Under the pieces are notes generated by a model. The model saw only the letters and a program-made list of their open reading frames with translations. It did not search any database and was not told the DNA's origin. From positions 4,134,228 to 4,198,227 of the forward strand of contig NZ_QFRX01000001.1 in assembly GCF_003143935.1 (NCBI RefSeq): 64,000 nucleotides of DNA, read 5' to 3'. Positions 1 to 7,556 of this stretch are shown here, piece by piece. Source of the DNA: Streptomyces sp. Act143 (GTDB lineage Bacteria > Actinomycetota > Actinomycetes > Streptomycetales > Streptomycetaceae). The position numbers and the translations under genes were made by a program. Positions within the stretch are counted from its first letter, which is position 1. Each line of letters starts with the position of its first letter.

Positions 1-352
1 TGGGGGTGTTGGCGGGGACGACCGCCTGGTTGGCCGGCCCGGACACGTTCAGGGTGCCGCTGTCGGCGCCGCCCAGCTTGATGACGGCGCTCGGGGACAT
101 CGCGCCCTTGCCCAGGTCGACCGGGCTGGAGGAGACGCCCTTCTGCCAGGACATGGTGATCTTGTAACCGCTGCCGCTCTTGACGCCCTTGATGTCGATG
201 GGCGAGACGGCGCTCTTGTCACCGATCGGTGTCTTGCACTGGTACTTGACGTCGACGACCTCGGCATGGGCGGCGGGGGCGGCCATCAGCACCGCCGAGC
301 CGGCCAGGGCCGCGGCGGACGCGAGCGCGGCGGTTCGATTCCGGTACGACAC
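1..352 (-). CDS. Secreted protein with signal peptide, C-terminus cut by window edge
   Basis: Reading leftward from a GTG at 352, the protein begins VSYRNRTAALASAAALAGS and continues through a hydrophobic stretch to an AHA-E site, a classic Sec signal peptide with cleavage near residue 33. A GGAG lies about six bases before the GTG. The mature part is rich in Lys, Ser, Gly and Val and looks like an all-beta domain; a single Cys follows soon after cleavage but no lipobox is seen. It is exported or wall-associated; I do not recognise the family. The frame stays open to base 1, so the C-terminus lies outside the window. The gene has its own start 152 bases beyond the serS stop, on the same strand. 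Confidence 0.7.
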   Translation of the reverse strand, partial: MSYRNRTAALASAAALAGSAVLMAAPAAHAEVVDVKYQCKTPIGDKSAVSPIDIKGVKSGSGYKITMSWQKGVSSSPVDLGKGAMSPSAVIKLGGADSGTLNVSGPANQAVVPANTP

Positions 353-504
353 GTTCCGCTCCCTCTTGCTCGGTTCCTGACGGCACATCAGATGGGCCGT
401 CAAGGTACGCCCGGGGTCGCGAGGAGGGAAGACAAGGTGCGCGCCGGAGTTGTGACGATCCGGCGCGCACGCACGGGGGTTCGGGTGGAGGACCGCCCCC
501 GGGG

Positions 505-1800
505 CTAACCCCGGGTAACCCGAGGGTGCAGCACCTCGGGCAGCCCCCAGCGCCGCAGCACCTCCGGCACCTCCACCGTCCCGTCCGCCCGCTGGTGCTG
601 CTCCAGGATCGCGGGCAGGAGACGGCTGGTGGCGAGGCCCGAGGCGTTGAGGGTGTGGACGTACGCGGCCTTGCCGCCGCCGGCCGGGCGGTAGCGGATG
701 CCGCCGCGCCGGGCCTGGTACTCGCGGGCGTTCGACACCGAGCTGACCTCGGTGTACGTCCCGAGGCTGGGCAGCCACACCTCGACGTCGTAGGTCTTGG
801 CCTGGGCGGGGCTGGTGTCGGCGGCGGCGAGCTTGGTGACACGGTGATGCAGCCCGAGACCGGCGACCAGCTCCTCTGCCCGGGCGAGGAGTTCCAGCTG
901 GGCCGCGTCCGAGTCGGCGGGCCGGGCGAACTGGAACAGCTCGACCTTGTTGAACTGGTGGCCGCGCAGGGTGCCGCGCTCGGCGGTGCGGTGGCTGCCG
1001 CTCTCCACGCGGTAACAGGGTGTGTAGGCGACGTACTTGAGCGGCAGGTCCGCTTCGTCGAGGGTCTCGCCGCGGTGCAGGTTGACGAGCGCGGTCTCGG
1101 CGGTGGGCAGCAGGAAGCGGCCGCCGGTGCCTTCGCCGGTGCCTCCCGTGCGGAACACCTCGTCGGCGAACTTCGGGAACTGGCCCGCGGTGTAGCCCGC
1201 CTCCTCGGTCAGCAGGTGCGGCGGCAGCACGAACTCGTAGCCCGCTCTGCGGTGGGCATCGAGGAAGTGATTGAGCAGTGCCCACTCCAGGGCGGCGCCG
1301 TCGCCCCGGTAGACCCAGTAGCCGCTGCCCGCGAGGCGGACGCCGCGCCGGTGGTCGACGAGCCCGAGCTCCTCGCTGAGCTGTACGTGGTCCCGTGCGG
1401 GGTGGGCGAGTTCGGGCGGGCTGCCGACGCTCCGTACGACCTGGTTGTTCTCCTTGCCGCCCGCGAGGACGTCGTCGTCGGGGAGATTGGGCAGACCGTC
1501 GAGGAACTCCCGGTGCCGCCGGGCGAGGCTGCCGAGTTCCGCCTCGGCCTCGGCGAGCCGGTCGGCCGACTCCCCGGCCTCGGCCCGGAGTTCGCCGACC
1601 GGGTCACCGGCCCGCCGGCGGGCGCCGACGGCGGCCGAGATCCGGCGCCGCTCGGCCCGCAGCGCCTCCACCGCGGTACGGGCCGCGCGGAACTCGGCGT
1701 CGAGGGCGAGGAAGCCGGGGATGTCGGCGTCGACGGCCCGCTTGCGCAGGGCGTCGCGGACCTGGTCGGGGTGGTGTCGGATGAGGGTGACGTCGAGCAT
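505..1800 (-). CDS. serS: Seryl-tRNA synthetase, probable second copy
   Basis: Charges tRNA-Ser with serine in the cytoplasm. The 431-residue product has the family layout: an N-terminal helical arm with many Arg, Ala and Glu (about residues 30-105) that would grip the long variable arm of tRNA-Ser, then a class II catalytic core. Motif 2 is seen near residues 262-285 (RGTLRGHQFNKVELF) and motif 3 near 390 (GLATSRLLPAILEQ), where most SerRS have GLAVGRxLxAILEN. The ATG at 1800 has GGAG nine bases upstream; the long in-frame N-terminal extension runs back into the T-box leader and is rejected. Streptomycetes usually have a housekeeping serS elsewhere, so this may be an inducible or resistance paralogue; that is inference. 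A serine T-box leader lies directly upstream. Confidence 0.93.
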   Translation of the reverse strand: MLDVTLIRHHPDQVRDALRKRAVDADIPGFLALDAEFRAARTAVEALRAERRRISAAVGARRRAGDPVGELRAEAGESADRLAEAEAELGSLARRHREFLDGLPNLPDDDVLAGGKENNQVVRSVGSPPELAHPARDHVQLSEELGLVDHRRGVRLAGSGYWVYRGDGAALEWALLNHFLDAHRRAGYEFVLPPHLLTEEAGYTAGQFPKFADEVFRTGGTGEGTGGRFLLPTAETALVNLHRGETLDEADLPLKYVAYTPCYRVESGSHRTAERGTLRGHQFNKVELFQFARPADSDAAQLELLARAEELVAGLGLHHRVTKLAAADTSPAQAKTYDVEVWLPSLGTYTEVSSVSNAREYQARRGGIRYRPAGGGKAAYVHTLNASGLATSRLLPAILEQHQRADGTVEVPEVLRRWGLPEVLHPRVTRG

Positions 1801-1805
1801 GTCGC

Positions 1806-2060
1806 TGCGCTCCGTCCGGTCTCGTCCGGAACGGCGCGCGCCGCCCCGGGGCTGATCCCTCGGGGCGTGGGCGAGAGGGTGCTCGCGGTGCCACCACGCC
1901 TTCATCGCCGTACGACCGCTTGTCCGTGCGTCCGTGCGTCCGTGCGGCGATCTCGTTCTGGCCCGATGACGGGGGCCGGCCGGCGGGGCATTTCCTCCCC
2001 GCACTCGGGAGTGGATTCGCACCGGATCGGCGAGGCCGCCTTCACACCTGCCGACAGCTC
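1806..2060 (-). promoter_or_regulatory. Serine T-box leader of serS
   Basis: On the minus strand the leader carries a T-box sequence GGTGGCACCGCG at complement(1884..1895), close to the canonical AGGGTGGNACCGCG. The UGGN bases are UGGC, whose last base would pair with discriminator G73, the base found in bacterial tRNA-Ser. Upstream, complement(2013..2015) reads UCC, a Ser codon, in the context GAA-UCC-A expected of a Stem I specifier loop. Downstream are a GC-rich hairpin and a TCCGG/CCGGA hairpin (about 1808-1833) next to the Shine-Dalgarno; no U-run is seen, so control is more likely at translation than at termination. Exact 5' end is estimated. Confidence 0.78.
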
Positions 2061-2227
2061 TCTCGACTCGCGTGACCCGGGCTACTTGGCTCCGTCAGCG
2101 CGTTGCCGGTGAGGGTAGGGCACGGGGCGGGAGCGGCGGAAACGAATTTCTCGGGGCCGTTGCGGGGGGGGGCACGCGGGGCGGTTGCGGGGGGTGCGGG
2201 GGGCGGTTACGCGGGGCGGGGCTCCGC

Positions 2228-2743
2228 TTACGCGGGTGCGCCCAGTTCCGCCCAGACCGTCTTGCCCGTGACCCCCGGGTTGCGGACGACCCCCCAGTCC
2301 AGGCACAGCCGCTGGACGATGAACATGCCGTGTCCGCCGGGGCGGCCCGCTCGGTGGGGGGTGCGGGGTGCCGGCTGGCCCGCGCCGCGGTCGGAGACCT
2401 CGACGCGGATCACCTTGTTGTCGCAGGCGATCCACAGCTCGTCCGGTCCCTCGGCATGCAGACAGGCGTTGGTGACCAGCTCGGAGACGACGAGCAGCAC
2501 GTCCTCGGCGGCGGCCCGCTGGTCCGCGGTGGCGGCGGGCAGCCAGCCCCACGCGTACAGCGCCTGCCGGGCGAAGTCGCGGGCCAGCGGGACGACCCCG
2601 CTCGCACCGTCGAAGCTCAGCCTGCGGACCTGCCGGCCCGCCGAGGACTCAGACGGCACGACCGCACCCCCTTCGGACGCCCCGGAAGCGCCGTCGGCCT
2701 CCGGGCCGCGGTCGCCCGGCGAGTAAGGCCGGGTGCTGCTCAT
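2228..2743 (-). CDS. arsI: Anti-sigma factor, HATPase_c kinase-like (ArsI-like)
   Basis: A 171-residue ATP-binding protein of the RsbW/SpoIIAB type. The N-terminal 45 residues are low complexity. The GHKL fold follows: N-box ELVTNACLHA (about residues 88-97), G1 box VSDRGAG near 117, and G2 region GGHGMFIVQRL near 135-145. Such proteins bind a sigma-B-family factor and phosphorylate a STAS antagonist. Its neighbours fit exactly: a STAS protein at 2975-3352 on the same strand and a sigma-B/F factor diverging at 3602. The arrangement matches the sigI/arsI/prsI locus known in S. coelicolor, so the symbol is by context. The 230 bases upstream hold A/T-richer sequence that should contain a promoter. 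Confidence 0.85.
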   Translation of the reverse strand: MSSTRPYSPGDRGPEADGASGASEGGAVVPSESSAGRQVRRLSFDGASGVVPLARDFARQALYAWGWLPAATADQRAAAEDVLLVVSELVTNACLHAEGPDELWIACDNKVIRVEVSDRGAGQPAPRTPHRAGRPGGHGMFIVQRLCLDWGVVRNPGVTGKTVWAELGAPA

Positions 2744-2974
2744 CAGCGCTTCACCTCACCGATTCACCAGTTCACGATTCAATGGTCACGTTGCGATACA
2801 TGCCGTACGGGCCCCCGCGCGACGTTCTGGATGCCGCCGGCGCGACGTCCAGGATGTCTCCTGCCCGACCGAACCGGCAGAACACCCCCTGTTTCGGCAC
2901 GGAAAGCGTCACACGGGGAAAGTGCCGTGCCCGCCGGGACGGCGGAGGGCTCGGCGCGGCCGGCGCGGACCGGC

Positions 2975-3352
2975 TCAGCCGGTCTCGTCGGCCAGGGCCG
3001 CGGCGAGCGTGTCATGGACGGTGAAGACCGCGTCGGCACCCGTGATCTCGAAGACCCGCGCCACGACGGGCAGCATCCCCGCGAGATGCACCCCGCCCCC
3101 GGCGGCCTCCGCCTTCAGTCGCGCACCGAGCAGTACGTTCAGGCCGGTGGAGTCACAGAATTCCAGGCGTGAGCAGTCGACCACCAGACGACTGAAGCCC
3201 TTGGCGAGGCACTCCTCGAGTGGCTCACGCAACAAATCCGCCGTGTGGTGATCCAGCTCACCTGCCGGGGTCACGACGGCGCTGGCGCCCTCTTCCCGCA
3301 CCTCGACCAGAAGCCGGCCAGACTGTGCGCTGCCGACCGTCCCGCGGTCCAT
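2975..3352 (-). CDS. prsI: STAS-domain anti-anti-sigma factor (PrsI-like)
   Basis: A 125-residue single STAS domain of the SpoIIAA/RsbV class. The phosphorylatable Ser lies in the motif RLEFCDSTGLNVLLG (about residues 63-77), where the S of DSTG is the usual site. The unphosphorylated form would bind the anti-sigma kinase and free the sigma factor. It sits on the same strand as the HATPase gene, 231 bases apart, and diverges from the sigma gene with a 249-bp shared upstream region (3353-3601). Start is ATG at 3352. Symbol given by analogy to the S. coelicolor sigI locus. Confidence 0.85.
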   Translation of the reverse strand: MDRGTVGSAQSGRLLVEVREEGASAVVTPAGELDHHTADLLREPLEECLAKGFSRLVVDCSRLEFCDSTGLNVLLGARLKAEAAGGGVHLAGMLPVVARVFEITGADAVFTVHDTLAAALADETG

Positions 3353-3601
3353 GCCGTCTCTCTCTCCCGACGTCGTGGCTGCTGCTGACGCCCTCGAACA
3401 CTACGCCTTCCTCACACACCCTGACACCTGAACATCCGCACGCAAACGGACATTTCCCCACAGAACGCACTTGCGGCGAGGTCGGGATAGCGGGTAGGGC
3501 TAGTAAGGACACGTACTCGACACGGCCGGCTTTGGAGGCGCCGCACACCGCAGTGCACGCATGGCATCGGCAGCCACATGCCGAGAACGATGGAGGACAT
3601 C

Positions 3602-4567
3602 ATGTCACCCCGGCTCGACGCATCGCATACCCAGAACGCGACGTCGACATCCCCCCCGGAACATCTGGATCCCATCGAGCAGATCGAACAGGTCGGACAG
3701 ATCACGCAGATCGAGCAGATCGAGCAGGATCAGCAGGATCAGCAGGATCAGCAGGACGACCTGCTCGCCGGGCTTCCGGAGATCCCCCCGTACGACGAGG
3801 TGGGGCCGGTGGACGCACGGGCCCTGTCCAAGACCCTCTTCGCGCGGCTGGAGTCGCTGGAGGAGGGCACCCACGAATACTCGTACGTCCGCAACACGCT
3901 CGTCGAACTCAACCTGGCCCTGGTCAAGTTCGCCGCCTCCCGCTTCCGCTCCCGCAGCGAGCCGATGGAGGACATCATCCAGGTCGGCACCATCGGCCTG
4001 ATCAAGGCGATCGACCGCTTCGAGCTCAGCCGGGGCGTGGAGTTCCCCACCTTCGCGATGCCGACGATCATCGGCGAGATCAAGCGCTTCTTCCGTGACA
4101 CCTCGTGGTCGGTGCGGGTCCCGCGCAGGCTCCAGGAGCTCCGGCTCGACCTGGCCAAGGCCGGCGACGAACTGGCGCAGAAGCTGGACCGGGCGCCGAC
4201 GGTGGCCGAGCTCGCCGAGCGCCTGGAGCTGACGAAGGACGAGGTCGTGGAGGGCATGGCCGCCTCCAACGCGTACACCGCGTCGTCGCTGGACGCCCAG
4301 CCGGAGGAGGACGACGCCGAGGGCGCGCTGGCCGACCGGATCGGCTACGAGGACCACGGGATCGAGGGCATCGAGTACGTGGAGTCCCTCAAGCCCCTGA
4401 TCGCCGACCTCCCGCCCCGGGACCGGAAGATCCTCTCCCTGCGCTTCGTGGCGGGCATGACCCAGTCCGAGATCGGCGACGAACTCGGGATCTCCCAGAT
4501 GCATGTGTCACGGCTGCTGTCGCGGACGCTGGTGCGGCTGCGCAAGGGGCTGACCGTGGAGGAATGA
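3602..4567 (+). CDS. sigI: Sigma-B/F/G family RNA polymerase sigma factor (SigI-like)
   Basis: A 321-residue alternative sigma factor lacking region 1.1. Region 2 is seen from about residue 100 (LVKFAASRFRSRSEPMEDIIQVGTIGLIKAI...FPTFAMPTIIGEIKRFFRDTSW), region 3 follows (VPRRLQELRLDL), and region 4 ends the protein with LSLRFVAGMTQSEIGDELGISQMHVSRLLSR. This is the SigB/F/G pattern used in stress or development. ATG at 3602 is preferred because GGAGG stands five bases upstream; an upstream ATG at 3578 lacks one. Residues about 25-55 are an unusual Glu/Gln/Asp run encoded by a short tandem repeat. Adjacent divergent STAS and HATPase genes are its likely partner-switch regulators. Confidence 0.92.
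   Translation: MSPRLDASHTQNATSTSPPEHLDPIEQIEQVGQITQIEQIEQDQQDQQDQQDDLLAGLPEIPPYDEVGPVDARALSKTLFARLESLEEGTHEYSYVRNTLVELNLALVKFAASRFRSRSEPMEDIIQVGTIGLIKAIDRFELSRGVEFPTFAMPTIIGEIKRFFRDTSWSVRVPRRLQELRLDLAKAGDELAQKLDRAPTVAELAERLELTKDEVVEGMAASNAYTASSLDAQPEEDDAEGALADRIGYEDHGIEGIEYVESLKPLIADLPPRDRKILSLRFVAGMTQSEIGDELGISQMHVSRLLSRTLVRLRKGLTVEE
3675..3758 (+). repeat. Short in-frame tandem repeats in the sigma factor N-terminus
   Basis: Units of ATCGAGCAG and then GATCAGCAG recur in tandem, giving the peptide patterns QIEQIEQ and DQQDQQDQQD. Repeat length is a multiple of three, so changes in copy number would keep frame. They lie before region 2 and probably form a flexible acidic tail. Confidence 0.75.
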
Positions 4568-4688
4568 CAACTTCTCCCCCGGTTACCCACAGAAACGCTT
4601 TTCCCACGGGTGCGCTTCCTCCACCATGAGCCGTCATACCCGCCGGTAGGCCAGGACTCCGGCGGGTACGACGGCGAGGAGGCAGGGG

Positions 4689-6179
4689 ATGGCTGTCCAC
4701 GCGGACGCGTCCGACGCACGGCTCACCGGGCTGCTGCGCACCGACACCGCCACCGCGTACGCGGCGCTCCTGGAACTGCGCGCCCGGCACCGGGAACCCG
4801 GCCTCGCGTACGCCCGGCTGTGCACCACGAGCGAGTCCGCGGCCCGGCAGCTGGCCGCGCAGGTCTTCACCACCGCCGCCCGTGAGACGGCACGCGGCAC
4901 CGACCCCGGCGTCCCCTGGCGCCACCGGCTCCTGCTGCTGACCGTGCGGTCGGCGTCCTCGTGGGCCGCGGACGACCGCGCGGCCGGCCTCGACCCCGGC
5001 CTGCTGCTGATCCTGAACACCTCGGCACCCGGCGGCCCGCCGCCCCCGATGCTCGCCGCGTTCCGGTCGCTGCCCGCCCGGGCCCAGGGCCTCGTCTGGT
5101 ACCGGCTGGTGGAGCGCGAGCCGGAGACCCGTACCGCCGTCCTCCTCGGCCTCACCCGCGAGGACGTGGTGTACGGCACCGAGCCCGCCCTGCAGTCCCT
5201 GGCCCAGGCGTGCCCGAGGTTCCGCCTCGCCGCCTCCGACGATCCCGACTGCGCGGACTTCCGCCGCCTCATCGAGGAGTCGGTACGTCCGGGCACCCCG
5301 CGCGACAGCGCCGATCTGCGGGCCCACATGGCGCTCTGCGTCCACTGCACGGCGGCGTACGAGGAGTTGTCCGCGCTGCGCGACAACCCGCGCACGGCCC
5401 TGGCGGAGGGCCTGCTGCCGTGGGCGGGCACGGCGTACGTGACCCGGGAGACGGCCGGGGAGCGGGTCGGTGCGCCGGGCTCGCCCAGGACCTGGCCCCG
5501 GCACCGGCGGGTGGTGCTGACCTCGGTGGCGCTCGGGGTGGCCGTGACGCCCCTGGTGCTGCTGCTCATGGCGCAGAGCTCGTCGCCCCGCGGACCTCAG
5601 GACACGGCACGCACCCCGGCCCCGGTGGTCCCGCCGCCGGTGACGGTGACCGCCACCGCGACGGTCTCCGCCGCCCCGACGCCCTCCCCCACGAGCCGAC
5701 CGCCGTCGCCGTCGCCGTCGCCGTCGCGGACCGCCCGGCCGACGCCTTCACCGTCGCCCTCCCCGGTACGGCCGCCGGGCGCGACGTACGCCCAGGTGGT
5801 GAACGTCGCCTCCGGCCGCTGTCTGGACATCCGCGACGGTGACCTGGAGCAGGGCACGGACGTGATCACCGCGCCCTGCGCCTCCTCCCCCACCCAGCGC
5901 TGGCGGGTCGACACGGGACGCGGCGTCCTCCAGTCGTCCGCCGACCCCGACTTCTGCCTGGACAGCCGGGGCTCGGTGGACCGGGGCGTCGGCATCTGGG
6001 AGTGCGGGTCGGTCGACGGGGACAACGGCGACAACCTGCGCTTCACCGTGGACCCCGACGGCGTGATCCGCCCGGCCATCGCCATCGCGACCGCCCTGAC
6101 GCCGGACGACGACGGGGGACTCGTGCTGCGTCCGCTGACCGGGGGCCGGGAGCAGCGGTGGCGGGCGGGGGCGGTGTGA
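4689..6179 (+). CDS. Membrane protein with sigma-like N-terminus, Cys motif and ricin-B-type lectin end
   Basis: A 496-residue protein. Residues 1-190 resemble a degenerate ECF-type sigma factor layout (helical, with a region like QGLVWYRLVEREPETRTAVLLGL where region 4 would be). Residues about 215-225 have HMALCVHC, like the HxxxCxxC zinc site of anti-sigma factors. One membrane helix follows (VVLTSVALGVAVTPLVLLLM, about 278-297), then a Pro/Ser/Thr linker with PSPSPS runs, then a C-terminal trefoil domain of about 130 residues with CLDIRDGDLEQGT and QRW motifs typical of ricin-B/CBM13 lectins. So a cytoplasmic sensor part and an external sugar-binding part are joined. It starts 121 bases after the sigma gene, with AGGAGG before the ATG. 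Role unknown; a wall-sugar sensor is a guess. Confidence 0.75.
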   Translation: MAVHADASDARLTGLLRTDTATAYAALLELRARHREPGLAYARLCTTSESAARQLAAQVFTTAARETARGTDPGVPWRHRLLLLTVRSASSWAADDRAAGLDPGLLLILNTSAPGGPPPPMLAAFRSLPARAQGLVWYRLVEREPETRTAVLLGLTREDVVYGTEPALQSLAQACPRFRLAASDDPDCADFRRLIEESVRPGTPRDSADLRAHMALCVHCTAAYEELSALRDNPRTALAEGLLPWAGTAYVTRETAGERVGAPGSPRTWPRHRRVVLTSVALGVAVTPLVLLLMAQSSSPRGPQDTARTPAPVVPPPVTVTATATVSAAPTPSPTSRPPSPSPSPSRTARPTPSPSPSPVRPPGATYAQVVNVASGRCLDIRDGDLEQGTDVITAPCASSPTQRWRVDTGRGVLQSSADPDFCLDSRGSVDRGVGIWECGSVDGDNGDNLRFTVDPDGVIRPAIAIATALTPDDDGGLVLRPLTGGREQRWRAGAV

Positions 6180-6336
6180 CGGCCGGGGCGCTGTGACGGC
6201 CGGGGCGCTGTGACGGCCGGGGCGGGGGCTGAGGCGGGGGCGGGGTGACGGCCGGGGCGGGGGCTGAGGCGGGGGTGGTGTGACGGCCGGGGCGGGGGCT
6301 GAGGCGGGGGCGGGGTGACGGCCGGGGCGGTAGTGG
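6178..6336. repeat. G-rich tandem repeats between convergent genes
   Basis: The unit GTGACGGCCGGGGCG, often followed by GGGGCTGAGGCGGGGG, repeats about five to six times between the stop of the lectin gene and the end of hutI. The two genes converge here. No clear terminator hairpin is seen. It could form G-quadruplexes on the plus strand or be slippage-grown. Confidence 0.8.
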
Positions 6337-6363
6337 AGCGGTTGATGAGGTGTCGGGGGGCGG

Positions 6364-7536
6364 TCAGAGGTCGCGTACGCCGTTTCGCCACACCCCGCTG
6401 ACCAGTGGCACTCCCGGCCGGTACGCCAGATGCACATGGCTCGGGGCGTCCAGGAGGACCAGGTCGGCGCGGGCGCCCGGGGTGAGGCGGCCGATGTCCG
6501 TGCGGCGCAGGGCCGCCGCGCCGCCCGCCGTGGCCGACCAGACCGCCTCGTCGGGGGTCATGCCCATGTCCCGCACGGCGAGCGCGACGCAGAACGGGAC
6601 GGACGAGGTGAAGGACGAGCCCGGGTTGCAGTCGGTCGACAGGGCCACGGTCACGCCGGCGTCGAGGAGGCGGCGGGCGTCCGGCCACTCGGCGCGGGTG
6701 GAGAACTCGGCGCCGGGGAGCAGGGTGGCGACGGTGTCGCTGTTCGCGAGGGCGTCGACGTCGGCGTCCGTGAGGTGGGTGCAGTGGTCGGCGCTCGCCG
6801 CGTCCAGTTCCACGGCCAGCTGGACGCCGGGGCCGTAGGAGAGCTGGTTGGCGTGGATGCGCGGGTGCAGGCCCTTGGCCTTGCCCGCGGTGAGGATCGC
6901 GCGGGCCTGGTCGCCGTCGAAGGCGCCCTTCTCGCAGAAGACGTCGATCCAACGGGCGTACGGGGCGCAGGCGTCGAGCATCTCACCGGTGACGAGGTCG
7001 ACGTAGGCGGCCGGGTCGTCGGCGAAGTCCGGGGAGACGATGTGCGCGCCGAGGTAGGTGACCTCGTCGGTGTGGGCGGCGGCGATGCGCAGGGCGCGGG
7101 ACTCGTCCTCGACCGTGAGGCCGTAGCCGGACTTGGTCTCGAAGGTCGTCGTGCCCTGGCGCAGGGCCTCGGTGAGGTAGCGGGTGAGGTTCGCTTCGAG
7201 TTCGGCGTCGCTCGCGGCCCGCGTCGCGGCGACCGTCGTCCGGATGCCGCCGGCGGTGTAGGAGCGCCCCGACATGCGGGCGTTGAACTCCTGGGTGCGG
7301 TCGCCCGCGAAGACGAGGTGGGAGTGGGAGTCCACGAAGCCGGGCAGGACGGCCCGTCCCCCGGCGTCGACCCGGTTGTCAGTGGCGGGTGCTTTGCTTG
7401 ATTCACCGGTCCACGCGACGCGGTCGCCGTCGATGACGACGGCCGCGTCCTGGATCAGACCGAGGGGGGAGCTGTCGCCGAGGGAGGGGTCGTTGGTGAC
7501 GAGCGCGGCGATGTTGGTGATGACGGTGCTGCTCAT
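6364..7536 (-). CDS. hutI: Imidazolonepropionase
   Basis: Opens the imidazolone ring to give N-formimidoyl-L-glutamate, the third step of histidine breakdown. The 390-residue product is an amidohydrolase: metal motif GFVDSHSHLVFAGDR near residues 67-81, substrate-region TKSGYGL near 134, metal His in HANQL near 237, and the Asp of STDCNPGSS near 310. Length fits the family. The ATG at 7536 follows the hutF stop by 20 bases. It is the last gene of the leftward hutU-M20-hutF-hutI operon. Confidence 0.95.
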   Translation of the reverse strand: MSSTVITNIAALVTNDPSLGDSSPLGLIQDAAVVIDGDRVAWTGESSKAPATDNRVDAGGRAVLPGFVDSHSHLVFAGDRTQEFNARMSGRSYTAGGIRTTVAATRAASDAELEANLTRYLTEALRQGTTTFETKSGYGLTVEDESRALRIAAAHTDEVTYLGAHIVSPDFADDPAAYVDLVTGEMLDACAPYARWIDVFCEKGAFDGDQARAILTAGKAKGLHPRIHANQLSYGPGVQLAVELDAASADHCTHLTDADVDALANSDTVATLLPGAEFSTRAEWPDARRLLDAGVTVALSTDCNPGSSFTSSVPFCVALAVRDMGMTPDEAVWSATAGGAAALRRTDIGRLTPGARADLVLLDAPSHVHLAYRPGVPLVSGVWRNGVRDL

Positions 7537-7556
7537 GGCGTCCTTGTCGGTCGTCT

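Noticed and set aside
1801..2022. N-terminal extension of serS
   Set aside because: The frame runs through the T-box leader and gives a low-complexity Arg/Gly/Pro stretch; the ATG at 1800 has a ribosome site and matches SerRS length.
526..2112. 528-codon plus-strand frame opposite serS
   Set aside because: Shadow frame caused by high GC on the strand opposite a clear SerRS; its translation is Val/Gly/Glu/Arg-rich with no motif.
6178..6336. CRISPR or rRNA-related repeats
   Set aside because: The repeats are directly adjacent G-rich tandem units without spacers.
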